Shown here: in pieces, positions 1 to 13,078 of the stretch
How the letters are laid out: the number at the start of each line of letters is the position of its first letter
Numbering within the stretch: position 1 is the first letter of the stretch
Source: Pantoea dispersa
GTDB lineage: Bacteria; Pseudomonadota; Gammaproteobacteria; Enterobacterales; Enterobacteriaceae
Assembly: GCF_014155765.1 (NCBI RefSeq)
Contig: NZ_SCKT01000010.1
Span: 102,853-166,852, forward strand
Length of the DNA: 64,000 nt
Direction of reading: 5' to 3'
Notes under the pieces: model-generated
What the model was told of the DNA's origin: nothing
Databases searched by the model: none
Seen by the model: the letters and a program-made list of their open reading frames with translations, nothing else
Translations under genes and position numbers: made by a program

Positions 1-774
1 AAACCACAGCGTTGAGGTCACCGCGAACTGGCCGAGATACACGCCGCACAGCTTGCGATGAAACACCAGTTTCCAGTCGGCCGCGGTGAGTTTAACGCGT
101 GCTTTTTTCTCGCCGGGCGCATCGCCGTCGACCATCGCGCCACCGGCACGAATGTAATCCAGCTCGGCCTGATTGATGCCTTTGCTCTGGCTCGGCGCCT
201 GATAAACCTTCATCCACACCAGCGACCAGACAATGCCAATCCCGCCGGTGATGATAAACACCCAGTGCCAGCTCAGCAGTTCCTGAATCCAGATCAGCAG
301 CGGCGTGAGAAACGCCAGGCCGACAAACTGACCGGAGGTGTAAAAACCGACGGCCGAAGCGCGCTCCTGTTCCGGGAACCAGCTGGTGACCAGGCGATTA
401 TTGGTCGGGAAAGCCGGCGCTTCAAAAATACCGGTAATGGCGCGCAGACCTATCAGCGATAATAAGCCGCTGGCGAATCCCTGCAATAATGTCGCCACCG
501 ACCAGCCGAGAATAGCGATAAAATAGGTCAGGCGTGAACCTACGCGATCGAGAAACCAGCCGCCGGGAATCTGGCACAGGGTATATAACCAGGCAAAAGC
601 AGAAAACACATACCCCATTTCTGCTTTGCTGATGCCAAATTCCTGCTGAATATGCGCCGAGGCCACGGCTAAATTAGCGCGATCGACATAACAAATCACC
701 ACCGTAATAAAAATCATCAGCAGCGTAATATAACGGCGACGCGTAGGTTTCGCCTGAACAGCAGAGAGATCCAT
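1..774 (-). CDS. dgoT: D-galactonate MFS transporter DgoT (N-terminal part, cut by window edge)
   Basis: Inner-membrane major facilitator protein importing D-galactonate with protons. The reading frame opens at an ATG at 774 and stays open for 258 codons to the window edge, so the C-terminal part is missing. The visible part starts [14 protein letters not shown] and runs into a first membrane segment ending CYVDRANLA, where Asp and Arg sit in the helix as in DgoT. The MFS loop motif FLDRVGSR lies near residues 74-81. It is the last gene of the dgo operon but is separated from dgoD by about 245 bp. Identification rests on close similarity to E. coli DgoT and on context. Confidence 0.93.
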   Translation of the reverse strand, partial: MDLSAVQAKPTRRRYITLLMIFITVVICYVDRANLAVASAHIQQEFGISKAEMGYVFSAFAWLYTLCQIPGGWFLDRVGSRLTYFIAILGWSVATLLQGFASGLLSLIGLRAITGIFEAPAFPTNNRLVTSWFPEQERASAVGFYTSGQFVGLAFLTPLLIWIQELLSWHWVFIITGGIGIVWSLVWMKVYQAPSQSKGINQAELDYIRAGGAMVDGDAPGEKKARVKLTAADWKLVFHRKLCGVYLGQFAVTSTLWF

Positions 775-1018
775 GGTGTTTCTCCGTCAGAAGTCAGCTG
801 GCGGACGTGCCGAAACACGCCGCAGCCAACGCAGGGTAAGGTTATCGAAGATAAAAGCCGCAGCAGCGGTAAACTGGCAGCGCGGTGAAAACAGGTTGAG
901 CGCTGCCCTGTGCCTTATATATCCCGCACATGGTTTAAATAGTCAGATGTTTAATCGCCTGATAATCGGCGCTGTTATAAAGCGGTAAACGCAGCGACCG
1001 GGCGCAATACCACCGCCA
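775..1018. other. dgoD-dgoT intergenic gap
   Basis: This 244-bp gap separates dgoD from dgoT, whereas the other dgo genes overlap. I see no copy of the TTGTA-N-TACAA operator and no clear terminator. An AT-rich stretch near 915-945 could hold a minus-strand promoter, but no convincing -35/-10 pair was found. Confidence 0.4.
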
Positions 1019-2167
1019 TTACCACTCGGCTACCGATCCATCCGGAAAGCGCCATAATGGGTTGCGCCAGTCTGGCGCATTTTTACTGCGCGCAATCACC
1101 AGCTCTTCATTAATTTCCACACCGAGACCGGGTTTATTTAATGGATAGAAATGGCCGTCATCCATTTTAAAATCATCTTTATTGATCACGTAATCGAGCA
1201 GTTCAGCGCCCTGATTATAGTGAATGCCCATGCTCTGCTCCTGGAACACCGCGTTACGCGACACGAAGTCGACATGCAGACAGGCAGCCAGCGCAATTGG
1301 CCCCAGCGGACAGTGCGGCGCCAGCGCCACGTCATAGGACTCGGCCATCGCCGCGATTTTGTAGCATTCGGTGATGCCGCCAGCGTGCGACAGATCCGGC
1401 TGCAGAATCGCCAGCCCACCGGCTTCCAGCACGCGCTTAAACTCGAAGCGGGAGAACATGCGTTCGCCTGCGGCAATCGGCAGATGGGTCTGCGCCGCCA
1501 GGCGCGGATAGTATTCTGCCTGCTCGGCCAGCACCGGTTCTTCAATAAACAGCGGACGATACGGCTCCAGCTCTTTGATCAGCACTTTGGCCATCGGCGC
1601 GCTGACGCGACCGTGGAAATCGAGGCCAAACTCAATATCATTGCCAAAGGCTTCGCGGATCTGCGCTACGGTGTTAACAGCGGCATCGACCTGACGTGAA
1701 TTGTCAATGATGCCCATCTCTTCACAGCCGTTGAGTTTGAAGGTATCAAAGCCGATACCACGTAATTTCTTAATGCCATCAATCACTTCAGCCGGACGAT
1801 CGCCGCCTACCCAGCTATAGGCTTTGATGCTGTCACGCACCAGACCGCCCAGCAGCTGATACACCGGCACGCCCAGCGCTTTGCCTTTAATATCCCACAG
1901 CGCCTGATCGATACCGGCAATGGCGCTCATTAAAATCGGGCCGCCGCGGTAAAAACCGCCGCGATACATCACCTGCCACAGATCATTAATCCGCGCCGGA
2001 TCCTGCCCAATCAGATATTCCGACAGCTCATGCACCGCCGCTTCGACGCTGCGCGCGCGCCCTTCAATCACCGGCTCGCCCCAGCCGATGATGCCTTCGT
2101 CGGTTTCGATTTTCAGGAACATCCAGCGCGGCGGCAGGCGATAAGTGGTCAGTTTCGTAATTTTCAT
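1019..2167 (-). CDS. dgoD: D-galactonate dehydratase DgoD
   Basis: Enolase-superfamily enzyme (382 aa, same length as E. coli DgoD) that dehydrates D-galactonate to 2-keto-3-deoxygalactonate, the first catabolic step, in the cytoplasm. The characteristic residues are all present: Asp183 and His185 in GLDFHGR, Glu209 in FIEEP, Glu235 in AAGERMF (metal ligands and acid/base), and His285 in LAPHCPLGP. The start ATG overlaps the dgoA stop by 4 nt (ATGA), indicating translational coupling. It ends with NSV/GSVAEW-type residues like the E. coli enzyme. High certainty. Confidence 0.97.
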   Translation of the reverse strand: MKITKLTTYRLPPRWMFLKIETDEGIIGWGEPVIEGRARSVEAAVHELSEYLIGQDPARINDLWQVMYRGGFYRGGPILMSAIAGIDQALWDIKGKALGVPVYQLLGGLVRDSIKAYSWVGGDRPAEVIDGIKKLRGIGFDTFKLNGCEEMGIIDNSRQVDAAVNTVAQIREAFGNDIEFGLDFHGRVSAPMAKVLIKELEPYRPLFIEEPVLAEQAEYYPRLAAQTHLPIAAGERMFSRFEFKRVLEAGGLAILQPDLSHAGGITECYKIAAMAESYDVALAPHCPLGPIALAACLHVDFVSRNAVFQEQSMGIHYNQGAELLDYVINKDDFKMDDGHFYPLNKPGLGVEINEELVIARSKNAPDWRNPLWRFPDGSVAEW

Positions 2168-2781
2168 CGTACAGCGTCCTTATAGGCAGCAATAAATGCG
2201 CGGGCCTTCTCCACGGTGCGCGACAGCGGCTGACCGGCGCGATAGAGATCGCTGCCCAGGCCAGCCCCGACGCAACCGGCGGCGATAAATTCATGCAGGT
2301 TTTCCGGCGTGACGCCGCCCACGGCAAAGACCGGCACCTCCGGCGGCAGCACCGCTTTCAGCGCTTTGATGTAGCCCGGACCAAACGCCGACGACGGGAA
2401 AATTTTCAGCGCCTGCGCCCCAGCCTGCAGCGCGGTAAAGGCTTCGCTGGCGGTGGCACAGCCTGCGGCTACCAGCATGCCGTGCGCCACGGCCTGGCGA
2501 ATCACCGCAGCATCGGTATTGGGCGTCACCACCAGCTTGCTGTTGAGCGCCGCCAGCTGATCGACCTGCGTCGCCTGCAGCACGGTGCCGGCACCGATCA
2601 GCGCTTTATCGCCGAAGGTTTGCACCATCGCGCCGATACTTTTCGCCCACTCTGGCGAGTTGAGCGGAATTTCAATCGCATCGAAACCGGCGTCGATTAA
2701 CGCCGCGACGTGCGCTTCAGCTTCATCCGGCGTGATGCCACGCAGAATGGCGATCAGCGGAAGTTTAGTGGGCCAGGACAT
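2164..2781 (-). CDS. dgoA: 2-dehydro-3-deoxy-6-phosphogalactonate aldolase DgoA
   Basis: Class I aldolase of the KDPG-aldolase family (205 aa). It cleaves 2-keto-3-deoxy-6-phosphogalactonate to pyruvate and glyceraldehyde 3-phosphate. The Schiff-base lysine is Lys126 in [12 protein letters not shown]; Arg14 (ILRG) and Glu37 (IEIP) complete the usual active site. I chose the ATG at 2781 over a TTG six bases upstream because AAGGAG lies 8 nt before the ATG but only 2 nt before the TTG. It overlaps the end of dgoK by 17 nt and dgoD by 4 nt, so translation is coupled along the operon. Confidence 0.96.
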   Translation of the reverse strand: MSWPTKLPLIAILRGITPDEAEAHVAALIDAGFDAIEIPLNSPEWAKSIGAMVQTFGDKALIGAGTVLQATQVDQLAALNSKLVVTPNTDAAVIRQAVAHGMLVAAGCATASEAFTALQAGAQALKIFPSSAFGPGYIKALKAVLPPEVPVFAVGGVTPENLHEFIAAGCVGAGLGSDLYRAGQPLSRTVEKARAFIAAYKDAVR

Positions 2782-3643
2782 GCGCAATACTCCTTATTCC
2801 GTGCTGGAAAGCGCGATCGCCCTCCAGCGTGACTGAATCTGTTCCGATAAAGGCCAGCGCCTGCTGATAACGCTGTGCCAGCGCGCTGCCGGCGATAATG
2901 ACAATCGGCTGGCGGCTATGCGTTAACTGCTGCGTCATTTGCGCCACTTCATGGCCGATTAACAGGCCAGAGAGAAAATCACTGATATGGCGCCGATCGC
3001 GCGCGCCGAGCACGTGGGCGGCACGCACTTCAAACAGGCGCGCCAGAATTGAGCGGTCGTGGCTGCCAATCTGCAAACCGTCCCGGAACGCGTCCGGAGA
3101 GGCTTCCTGCGCGGGTAAACCGGCGCCAATCAGCGACTGCTTCAGCAGTAAATGGTGTAGCTCGCCGGTCATCACGGTGCGGAAATCGATGACGCGATCC
3201 TGCTCCATCTGCACCCACTTGGCGTGTGTGCCTGGCATGACATACAGCGGCGCAGGCTGCAGCGTGACCGCGCCGAGCAGCTGGGTTTCTTCACCGCGCA
3301 TTACGTTGTAGTTGTCGTCACGTTCGACGCTCAGTCCCGGCACAATCCACGCTTTTCCTTCCACGCAGGTCAGGCGATCGCTTAATGCATTGAGCGCCAC
3401 CGGACAGGCGAGATAAGGCACTGCCAGCCAGCCAGCGTTGCTGCCCACCATACCGGCCATGATCACCGGGACTTCGGCCACCGGCCAGCCGTCGGTAATG
3501 GTGGCAAACACCTGAGCAGGCGTGCGGTCGCCGAGGCGCGTCACGCCCGCTTCCGAACGGCGCTCATCGACGCATTCACCGGCGCGGTAATACCAGGCGC
3601 GCAGGTTGGTGGAGCCCCAGTCAATGGCGATATAACGCGTCAC
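2765..3643 (-). CDS. dgoK: 2-oxo-3-deoxygalactonate kinase DgoK
   Basis: Sugar-acid kinase (292 aa) phosphorylating 2-keto-3-deoxygalactonate at C6 with ATP. The N-terminal IDWGSTNLRAW is the phosphate-binding motif of the ASKHA-fold family. The conserved blocks VMAGMVGSN, MRGEETQLLGA, VMPGTHAKWV and FRTVMTGELHHLL match E. coli DgoK. It starts at a GTG that overlaps the dgoR stop (GTGA), with an AAGGAG upstream inside dgoR. Second gene of the operon. Confidence 0.96.
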   Translation of the reverse strand: MTRYIAIDWGSTNLRAWYYRAGECVDERRSEAGVTRLGDRTPAQVFATITDGWPVAEVPVIMAGMVGSNAGWLAVPYLACPVALNALSDRLTCVEGKAWIVPGLSVERDDNYNVMRGEETQLLGAVTLQPAPLYVMPGTHAKWVQMEQDRVIDFRTVMTGELHHLLLKQSLIGAGLPAQEASPDAFRDGLQIGSHDRSILARLFEVRAAHVLGARDRRHISDFLSGLLIGHEVAQMTQQLTHSRQPIVIIAGSALAQRYQQALAFIGTDSVTLEGDRAFQHGIRSIAHVLAH

Positions 3644-4338
3644 AAAATCTCCTTGAGTCGGGCGGTTGAGCTGGCAATCATCGCCTTCGCCGCCTGTTCC
3701 GCCGCATCGCCATCCTGGTGGCGAATGGCATCGAACAGCGCTTTATGTTCGGCTAACGTGCGCGGCATATTGCCGGAGTCCGCCATGTAGGTTTGCGCAA
3801 ACACCGCTTTTTGCAGCTGGCTGATCGCCACATTGAGCTGCTGCAGCACCGGGTTATGCACCGAGGCCATCACCGCTTCGTGATAGCGGATATCTGCGTC
3901 GTTAAAGGCATCACGGTTGAGGTGGTTGGCCACCATCTCGTTGTAGGCCAGCTCAATCGCCGCCAGATCGGTCGACGTTGCCCGCTCGGCCGACCAGCGC
4001 GCAATCTGCGGCTCCACCAGCACGCGCACCTCATTCATGGCCGCAATCAGGCGCGGATCGTGATCGTGCGCCAGCGCCCACTGCAGTACATCGCTGTCGA
4101 GATAGTTCCACTGGTTACGTGAAGTGACAAACGCGCCGCGATAGCGCTTCATCTCCATCAGGCGTTTAGCCATCAGGGAGCGATACACTTCGCGGATAAT
4201 ATTGCGCGAGGTTGAAAATCGCTCGCACAGCTCCGCTTCCGCCGGCAGCGCGGCGCCCGGCACATATTTTCCGGCCACAATCTCTTCACCCAGCGTCTGG
4301 ATGATGCGCTCTGTTTTACTCAGTGGTTCCTGCGTCAT
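3640..4338 (-). CDS. dgoR: GntR-family repressor of galactonate catabolism DgoR
   Basis: Repressor of the FadR subfamily (232 aa from the preferred start) that releases DNA when D-galactonate is bound. Residues about 8-75 form the winged helix-turn-helix (PAEAELCERFSTSRNIIREVYRSL), and the rest is the all-helical FCD ligand domain (DIRYHEA, EHKALFDAI). An in-frame ATG 15 nt upstream (4353) is possible, but it lacks a ribosome site, while GGAA precedes the ATG at 4338. First gene of the operon; two matching palindromes lie about 90 bp upstream, consistent with autoregulation. Confidence 0.94.
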   Translation of the reverse strand: MTQEPLSKTERIIQTLGEEIVAGKYVPGAALPAEAELCERFSTSRNIIREVYRSLMAKRLMEMKRYRGAFVTSRNQWNYLDSDVLQWALAHDHDPRLIAAMNEVRVLVEPQIARWSAERATSTDLAAIELAYNEMVANHLNRDAFNDADIRYHEAVMASVHNPVLQQLNVAISQLQKAVFAQTYMADSGNMPRTLAEHKALFDAIRHQDGDAAEQAAKAMIASSTARLKEIL

Positions 4339-4425
4339 AGTGTTCAATTCCATGAAAGGCGTGAGAAATCAGATTACTGCTTTCGTAGTGCAAAGCCCAA
4401 TCCCTGACGCATCCTGCAGCGGAGA

Positions 4426-4457
4426 TTGTAGTACCATATGTATTGTTTGTACTACAA
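4426..4457. promoter_or_regulatory. Tandem DgoR-type operators
   Basis: Two copies of TTGTA-N-TACAA: TTGTAGTACCA at 4426-4436 (one mismatch) and TTGTACTACAA at 4447-4457 (perfect). Their centres are 21 bp apart, two helical turns, so two dimers would bind the same DNA face. The outer arms also form one large inverted repeat, ATTGTAGTAC and GTACTACAAT. The position upstream of dgoR and the resemblance to the TTGTA/TACAA repeats known for E. coli DgoR support the call. Confidence 0.8.
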
Positions 4458-4554
4458 TATGGATCACAAAACAGACAACCTATCGGCGCACTGGCAGTAA
4501 AAAATTCAGCAGAGAAGTGACGGGCAGCAGAACGCCGCCCGCATTAGAGGAGGG

Positions 4555-5364
4555 TTACAGCACTAGCTCTTCAATGGCGTGCGCGACACCATCTTCCATA
4601 TTGGTCTTCGTCACGAACTGCGCAATCTGCTTCACGGAATCAATCGCATTGCCCATCGCCACGCCGGTGCCGGCGTATTCAATCATCGCCAGATCGTTTT
4701 CCTGATCGCCAATCGCCATCACTTCTGACGGCTGCAGGCCGAGTTTCTCCGCCAGCATTTTTACGCCGTAGCCTTTGTTGACCAGCGGATTAAGGATTTC
4801 GAGATAGTAAGGTGCACTTTTCAGAATGGTATAACTGTCGCGGGCGCGCGCCGGTAAGGCGGCGATGGCTTTATCCAGTAGTTCCGGTTTGTCGATCATC
4901 ATCAGTTTCGGGAAGCGCGTCGCCGGATCCATCTCTTCAACGGCGCGATAACGCACCGGAATGCCGGTCAGGCTGGCTTCGTGGATGGTGTATTCGCTGA
5001 TGTCTTTATTTGGCGTGTAGAGGAAGGATTTGTCGAACGCCTGAAAATGTACCCCAAGGTCGCGCGCCAGCTGTTCCAGGTAGAGATAGTCATCAAAGCC
5101 AAGCGTCTTCTCGGCCACCACCTCACCGCTGTCCGCGCTGTGCGCCAGTGCGCCATTGTTGCTGATGCAATACTGCCCCGGCTGACGCAGATCCAGCTCC
5201 ATCAGGTAGCGCTCCACACCAACAAACGGGCGTCCGGTGGCCAGCACGATCGACGCACCTTTATCCCGCGCCCGACCAATCGCCGCTTTGACGCCCGCCG
5301 TGATTTCGTGCTGCGGATTCAGCAGCGTGCCGTCCATATCGATCGCAATCAGTTTTATCGCCAT
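4555..5364 (-). CDS. yidA: HAD-superfamily sugar-phosphate phosphatase YidA
   Basis: Cytoplasmic Cof-type phosphatase (269 aa) acting on small sugar phosphates. Motif I IDMDGTL carries the nucleophile Asp9 and Asp11; motif II is in VLATGRP; the C-terminal motif GDQENDLAMIEYAG supplies the Mg-binding aspartates. It sits between dgoR and gyrB as in E. coli, but the small gene yidB found there in E. coli is absent. It is probably a separate transcription unit, since about 200 bp separate it from dgoR. Confidence 0.95.
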   Translation of the reverse strand: MAIKLIAIDMDGTLLNPQHEITAGVKAAIGRARDKGASIVLATGRPFVGVERYLMELDLRQPGQYCISNNGALAHSADSGEVVAEKTLGFDDYLYLEQLARDLGVHFQAFDKSFLYTPNKDISEYTIHEASLTGIPVRYRAVEEMDPATRFPKLMMIDKPELLDKAIAALPARARDSYTILKSAPYYLEILNPLVNKGYGVKMLAEKLGLQPSEVMAIGDQENDLAMIEYAGTGVAMGNAIDSVKQIAQFVTKTNMEDGVAHAIEELVL

Positions 5365-5502
5365 AACGTCCTCGGTTAATTCAGGGTCTGGCTTTAATGC
5401 TAGCGCGATTCAGCTCACATTGACCAGTTAATCGGCAGCGGAAGATGCGTTGCGAACAAAGAGGTTGGTGCTCAGGAGGGAATTAATAGCGGTGATTAAA
5501 AC

Positions 5503-5530
5503 AAAAAACCCTTCCGTTTGGGAAGGGTTT
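5503..5530 (-). terminator. Rho-independent terminator of gyrB
   Basis: Read on the minus strand, a perfect 10-bp stem (AAACCCTTCC / GGAAGGGTTT, 5506-5530) with a 5-nt loop is followed by a U-rich run. It begins 8 bp after the gyrB stop codon. Confidence 0.93.
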
Positions 5531-5537
5531 TGCGATA

Positions 5538-9049
<3,512 letters not shown>

Positions 9050-9103
9050 GAACGAATCCAGCTGCGCATTAAGAAGTGGTGTTCACCTAACCCTGCAATC
9101 GAG

Positions 9104-9220
9104 GGCGTTAACGGCGAAGCTAGTTTGCGCACGGCCAGCGCACAGACCCTGGGAGCATACTGAAGTATGTGACCAGGGGCGAGCACTGCCCGGGTGCAAA
9201 ATAGCGAGTAAGTTAGCCCG
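9104..9220. repeat. ERIC-like intergenic palindrome between dnaN and recF
   Basis: A long imperfect palindrome of about 117 bp. Its core stem is CCCTGG-gag-CATACT-ga-AGTATG-tga-CCAGGG (9147-9178), and the outer arms (around 9105-9131 and 9193-9219) are partly complementary. The order of core blocks resembles ERIC (CCCAGGAGCTTAC / GTAAGTGACTGGGG) with changed bases. Length and intergenic site also fit the ERIC family. The exact ends are approximate. Confidence 0.75.
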
Positions 9221-9228
9221 CCAGACGA

Positions 9229-10329
9229 TCACAGGCGCATGGGCATCACGACGTAGGCCGCAGCCGGACTGGCTACATCTTCAATCTGCACACTGGAAAC
9301 CGAATCTGTCAGCAGCAGTCGCACGTTTTCGCACTTCAGCGCGTTCAGCACATCCAGCACGTAGCTGACGTTAAAACCAATCTCCAGCTCGGTGCCGCTG
9401 TACGACACGTCCAGCATCTCTTCTGCTTCTTCCTGCTCCGGGTTATTGGCGGTGATGCGCAGCTGATTTTCGGTGATATAGATGCGAACGCCGCGGAACT
9501 TCTCGTTCGACAGGATTGCCGCGCGGGCAAAAGCCTGTTTCAGCAGATCGCAGCCCGCTTCCAGCGCTTTGTCAGGATTCTTCGGCAACACGCGGCGATA
9601 ATCCGGGAAACGGCCATCAACCAGCTTCGACGTAAAGATGAAGTCGCCGACATGCGCGCGAATGTTGCTGCTGCCAATCTGCACCTGCAGCGGCGTTTCA
9701 CCGCCGTCCAGCAGACGGACCAGCTCAATCACACCTTTACGCGGTACGATCACCGAATGGTTCGGCAGCGCCTGTCCGACAGGCATCGAACAGACCGCCA
9801 GGCGATGGCCGTCAGTGGCAACGGTGCGCAGCTCTTCGCCTTCGGTCTCAAACAGCATGCCGTTGAGATAGTAACGCACATCCTGATGCGCCATGGAGAA
9901 CTGCGTGGCTTCAATCAGGCGTTTGAGCGTGGCCTGCGGCAACGTGAATTCCACTTCGCTCTGCCAGTCGTCGAGATTCGGGAAGTCGCTGGCTGGCAGC
10001 GTCGACAGCGAAAAGCGGCTGCGGCCGGAGCGCACCAGCATGCGGTCACCTTCCAGCGTCAGACTGATCTCTGCGCCTTCAGGCAGACCACGGCAGATAT
10101 CAAGAAACTTACGCGCCGGGACGGTTGTCGCGCCCGGTTCGTGCGACTGGGTCAGCGCCACGCGCGCCACCATCTCCATCTCAAGATCGGTACCGGTCAG
10201 CAGCAGCGTGCCTTCATTCACCTGCAGCAGTAAATTTCCGAGGATCGGCAGCGTCGGGCGTCCGCCAAGCGGGCCACTCACCTGTTGCAGTGGCTTCAGC
10301 AACTGCTCACGTTCAACAATAAATTTCAT
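9229..10329 (-). CDS. dnaN: DNA polymerase III beta sliding clamp
   Basis: Ring-shaped processivity clamp (366 aa, the E. coli length) tethering polymerase III and other partners to DNA. Three repeated clamp domains of about 120 residues are recognisable. The protein begins MKFIVEREQLLKPLQQVSGPL and ends VVMPMRL, the C-terminal segment that lines the peptide-binding pocket. It starts 5 bp after the dnaA stop, so it is part of a dnaA-dnaN transcript. Downstream translation into recF is interrupted by a palindromic element. Confidence 0.98.
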   Translation of the reverse strand: MKFIVEREQLLKPLQQVSGPLGGRPTLPILGNLLLQVNEGTLLLTGTDLEMEMVARVALTQSHEPGATTVPARKFLDICRGLPEGAEISLTLEGDRMLVRSGRSRFSLSTLPASDFPNLDDWQSEVEFTLPQATLKRLIEATQFSMAHQDVRYYLNGMLFETEGEELRTVATDGHRLAVCSMPVGQALPNHSVIVPRKGVIELVRLLDGGETPLQVQIGSSNIRAHVGDFIFTSKLVDGRFPDYRRVLPKNPDKALEAGCDLLKQAFARAAILSNEKFRGVRIYITENQLRITANNPEQEEAEEMLDVSYSGTELEIGFNVSYVLDVLNALKCENVRLLLTDSVSSVQIEDVASPAAAYVVMPMRL

Positions 10330-10334
10330 ATGCG

Positions 10335-11738
10335 TCAGGAAGATAATGTTCGAATGAGGTTAGAGAAATCTTCTTTGATGTCGTGGCTCTCTTCACGCAG
10401 CTGCTCGATTTTACGGCAGGCATGAAGCACGGTGGTATGGTCACGGCCACCAAACGCATCGCCAATTTCCGGCAGGCTGTGGTTGGTGAGCTCTTTGGCC
10501 ATCGCCATCGCCATTTGACGCGGACGCGCCACCGAGCGCGAACGGCGCTTCGACAGCAAATCCGCCACTTTAATTTTGTAGTACTCGGCCACCGTCTTCT
10601 GGATGTTGTCGATGGTCACCAGCTTTTCCTGCAGCGCCAGCAGGTCGCGCAGCGCTTCGCGCACAAAATCGATGGTGATGGCACGGCCGGTAAAGTTGGC
10701 ATTGGCAATCACGCGATTCAGTGCCCCTTCCAGCTCACGCACGTTAGAGCGCAGACGCTTGGCAATAAAGAAGGCCACTTCGCCCGGCAGACGGATGTCG
10801 TTTTCGTCCGCCTTTTTCATCAGGATCGCGACACGCGTCTCCAGCTCAGGCGGCTCGATCGCCACGGTTAATCCCCAGCCAAAGCGTGATTTCAGACGAT
10901 CTTCCACCCCGTTGATCTCTTTCGGGTAACGATCCGAGGTCAGGATGATCTGCTGATTACCTTCCAGCAGCGCGTTGAAGGTGTGGAAAAACTCTTCCTG
11001 CGAGCGCTCTTTATTGGCAAAGAACTGAATATCATCGATCAGCAGCGCGTCCACCGAACGGTAGTAGCGCTTAAACTCCTCGATGGCGTTGTTCTGCAGC
11101 GCTTTCACCATATCCTGCACGAAGCGTTCGGAGTGCATGTAGACCACTTTGGCATTCGGCTTGCGCGCGATGATGCCGTTGCCCACCGCGTGCAGCAGGT
11201 GCGTTTTACCGAGGCCAGTGCCGCCATACAGGAATAGCGGGTTATAAGCGCCGCCAGGATTATCCGCCACCTGACGTGCCGCCGCGCGCGCCAGCTGGTT
11301 GGACTTACCCTCAACGAAGTTGTCGAAGTTGTGGCGGTTATTCACGTTCGAGCGGTAGGTCACATCAGCCGGTGCCGGAACCGAATCCCAGCTCGGGCGC
11401 AGCGGCTGTGCCGGTGCCGGACGATTCTCAGCCGGTGCGGGCGCGCTGACGCTGCTGGCCATGGCGGGTTGCGTAGCAGCCACCGGCGCAACCGGGCGCG
11501 TGCCGACCTCAAAACGCAGCAGCGGCACGTTCGCACCGCAGAATTCATTCAGCAGCCCATTGATACTATTGAGATATTTATCCCGAACCCAGTCGAGTAC
11601 AAACCGATTTGGTGCATACAAGGCCAGCGTATTGTCGTTCAATTCAGCCTGCAGCGGACGAATCCACATGCTGAATTCGGTGGCAGGAAGCTCATCCTGC
11701 AAACGGGCAAGACACTGTTGCCAAAGCGTAAGTGACAC
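10335..11738 (-). CDS. dnaA: Chromosomal replication initiator DnaA
   Basis: Initiator AAA+ ATPase (467 aa as in E. coli) that binds DnaA boxes and melts oriC. Domain I (about 1-90, [15 protein letters not shown]) is followed by a variable Ala/Pro-rich linker to about residue 130. The AAA+ domain has Walker [10 protein letters not shown] and Walker B LLIDDIQF; domain IV has the helix-turn-helix and the signature [15 protein letters not shown]. The start is a GTG at 11738, preceded by GGAG; an in-frame GTG 12 nt upstream overlaps that ribosome site and is not used in E. coli. Confidence 0.97.
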   Translation of the reverse strand: MSLTLWQQCLARLQDELPATEFSMWIRPLQAELNDNTLALYAPNRFVLDWVRDKYLNSINGLLNEFCGANVPLLRFEVGTRPVAPVAATQPAMASSVSAPAPAENRPAPAQPLRPSWDSVPAPADVTYRSNVNNRHNFDNFVEGKSNQLARAAARQVADNPGGAYNPLFLYGGTGLGKTHLLHAVGNGIIARKPNAKVVYMHSERFVQDMVKALQNNAIEEFKRYYRSVDALLIDDIQFFANKERSQEEFFHTFNALLEGNQQIILTSDRYPKEINGVEDRLKSRFGWGLTVAIEPPELETRVAILMKKADENDIRLPGEVAFFIAKRLRSNVRELEGALNRVIANANFTGRAITIDFVREALRDLLALQEKLVTIDNIQKTVAEYYKIKVADLLSKRRSRSVARPRQMAMAMAKELTNHSLPEIGDAFGGRDHTTVLHACRKIEQLREESHDIKEDFSNLIRTLSS

Positions 11739-11849
11739 GGCGGACTCCACTCGTACAAAATCGATAAGAATTTCAGGCGCTAATAATAGAAACTGTCTTT
11801 TTTGACACAGGCGGTCAGAAAGCGCCTGCGACCGCTATCCGCGGTAGTC

Positions 11850-11960
11850 ATCCCCGGCGATCGCAAGGAGGATCGTCAGCGGAAGGGCGGATCATAGCGC
11901 AAAGCGCCTCAGAGATCTTCCCTTTCTACACAGTTTTGATCCATTTTATCCACAGGGTGT
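11850..11960 (-). promoter_or_regulatory. dnaA promoter with DnaA boxes and GATC cluster
   Basis: Upstream of dnaA are a consensus DnaA box TTATCCACA (11946-11954) and a weaker TTCTACACA (11924-11932). A minus-strand -10 element TATGAT (11891-11896) lies in a block resembling the E. coli dnaA promoter. About ten GATC sites lie between 11855 and 12095. This is the arrangement expected for DnaA autorepression and SeqA/Dam control. Confidence 0.78.
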
Positions 11961-12095
11961 CCAGGCATGCATCAGTTTACGCCGTCTGCGGAAAAAGCGA
12001 GCGGGGATCAGGCTGAAAGCGAGAAATTTTCCACCGCGCTCGCATTTTTGCCGTTACGATCGGCGCGGCGATCGCAAGAAGATCCTGGACGATCC

Positions 12096-12123
12096 TTGCG
12101 CTTTCCTTTATAGCCCGTATAAT
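12096..12123 (+). promoter_or_regulatory. rpmH operon promoter
   Basis: TTGCGC (12096-12101) and TATAAT (12118-12123) separated by 16 bp, matching the E. coli rpmH promoter. A leader of about 210 nt follows before rpmH. It diverges from the dnaA promoter. Confidence 0.85.
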
Positions 12124-12327
12124 TCCCCACCCGGCATTGGCGCGTGAAGCTTTGATGCCCGGAATTAGCGGGCTGTATCAGAGTTTTCAGGTCTCGCGCC
12201 CAGCGAAGTAAATTGACTCCGGACTGTACAATTATTACAATCCCGCCTCTTTATTAAAGACACATTGAGGCGTCGGTCGTTTTACTGGCCCGAAAACGCG
12301 TCACCCAGTGAAATTTTTCAAGTTTAG

Positions 12328-12480
<153 letters not shown>

Positions 12481-12495
12481 TAAAAGCTAACCCTC

Positions 12496-12855
12496 GTGGT
12501 TAAGCTCGCATTTCCCAGGGAGTTACGTTTGTTAACTCCCGCTCATTTCACTTTCGTCTTCCAGCAACCTCTTCGGGCTGGCACGCCGCAAATCACCATC
12601 CTCGGCCGCCTTAATTCGCTGGGGCATCCCCGCATCGGTCTTACCGTCGCCAAGAAGCACGTGAAACGCGCCCATGAACGCAACCGGATCAAGCGATTGA
12701 CCCGCGAAAGCTTTCGTTTGCGTCAACACGAGCTGCCGCCGATGGATTTTGTCATCGTGGCGAAAAAAGGGATTGCTGACCTCGATAACCGTGCACTGAC
12801 GGAAGCGTTGGAGAAATTATGGCGTCGTCACTGTCGCCTGGCGCGCGGCTCCTGA
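12496..12855 (+). CDS. rnpA: Ribonuclease P protein component
   Basis: Basic protein subunit of RNase P (119 aa), which with the M1 RNA matures tRNA 5' ends. The RNR signature region [18 protein letters not shown] (about residues 55-73) binds the RNA. It uses a GTG start (GTG GTT AAG) as in E. coli. Its last 37 nt overlap the start of yidD in another frame. Confidence 0.97.
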   Translation: MVKLAFPRELRLLTPAHFTFVFQQPLRAGTPQITILGRLNSLGHPRIGLTVAKKHVKRAHERNRIKRLTRESFRLRQHELPPMDFVIVAKKGIADLDNRALTEALEKLWRRHCRLARGS

Positions 12856-13076
12856 TCGCCCTGATACGCGTTTATCAACGCGCCATCAGCCCACTGCTGG
12901 GACCTCATTGCCGGTTCCATCCCACCTGCTCGCAGTATGGGGTGGAAGCTGTACGCCGCTTCGGCATGTTAAAAGGCAGTTGGTTGACGATTAAACGCGT
13001 ATTAAAATGCCACCCTTTGAACCCGGGTGGCGACGATCCGGTGCCGCCAAAAACCTTTGATACCAGAGAACATTAA
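12819..13076 (+). CDS. yidD: Membrane protein insertion efficiency factor YidD
   Basis: Small inner-membrane-associated protein (85 aa) that assists YidC-dependent insertion. It begins with an amphipathic helix ([18 protein letters not shown]) followed by the family signature [19 protein letters not shown] and [14 protein letters not shown]. The conserved cysteines are present. It overlaps rnpA by 37 nt and ends 2 bp before yidC. Confidence 0.95.
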   Translation: MASSLSPGARLLIALIRVYQRAISPLLGPHCRFHPTCSQYGVEAVRRFGMLKGSWLTIKRVLKCHPLNPGGDDPVPPKTFDTREH

Positions 13077-13078
13077 CG

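Noticed and set aside
773-988. 71-codon plus-strand frame upstream of dgoT
   Set aside because: It overlaps the dgoT start, lacks similarity and has no ribosome site.
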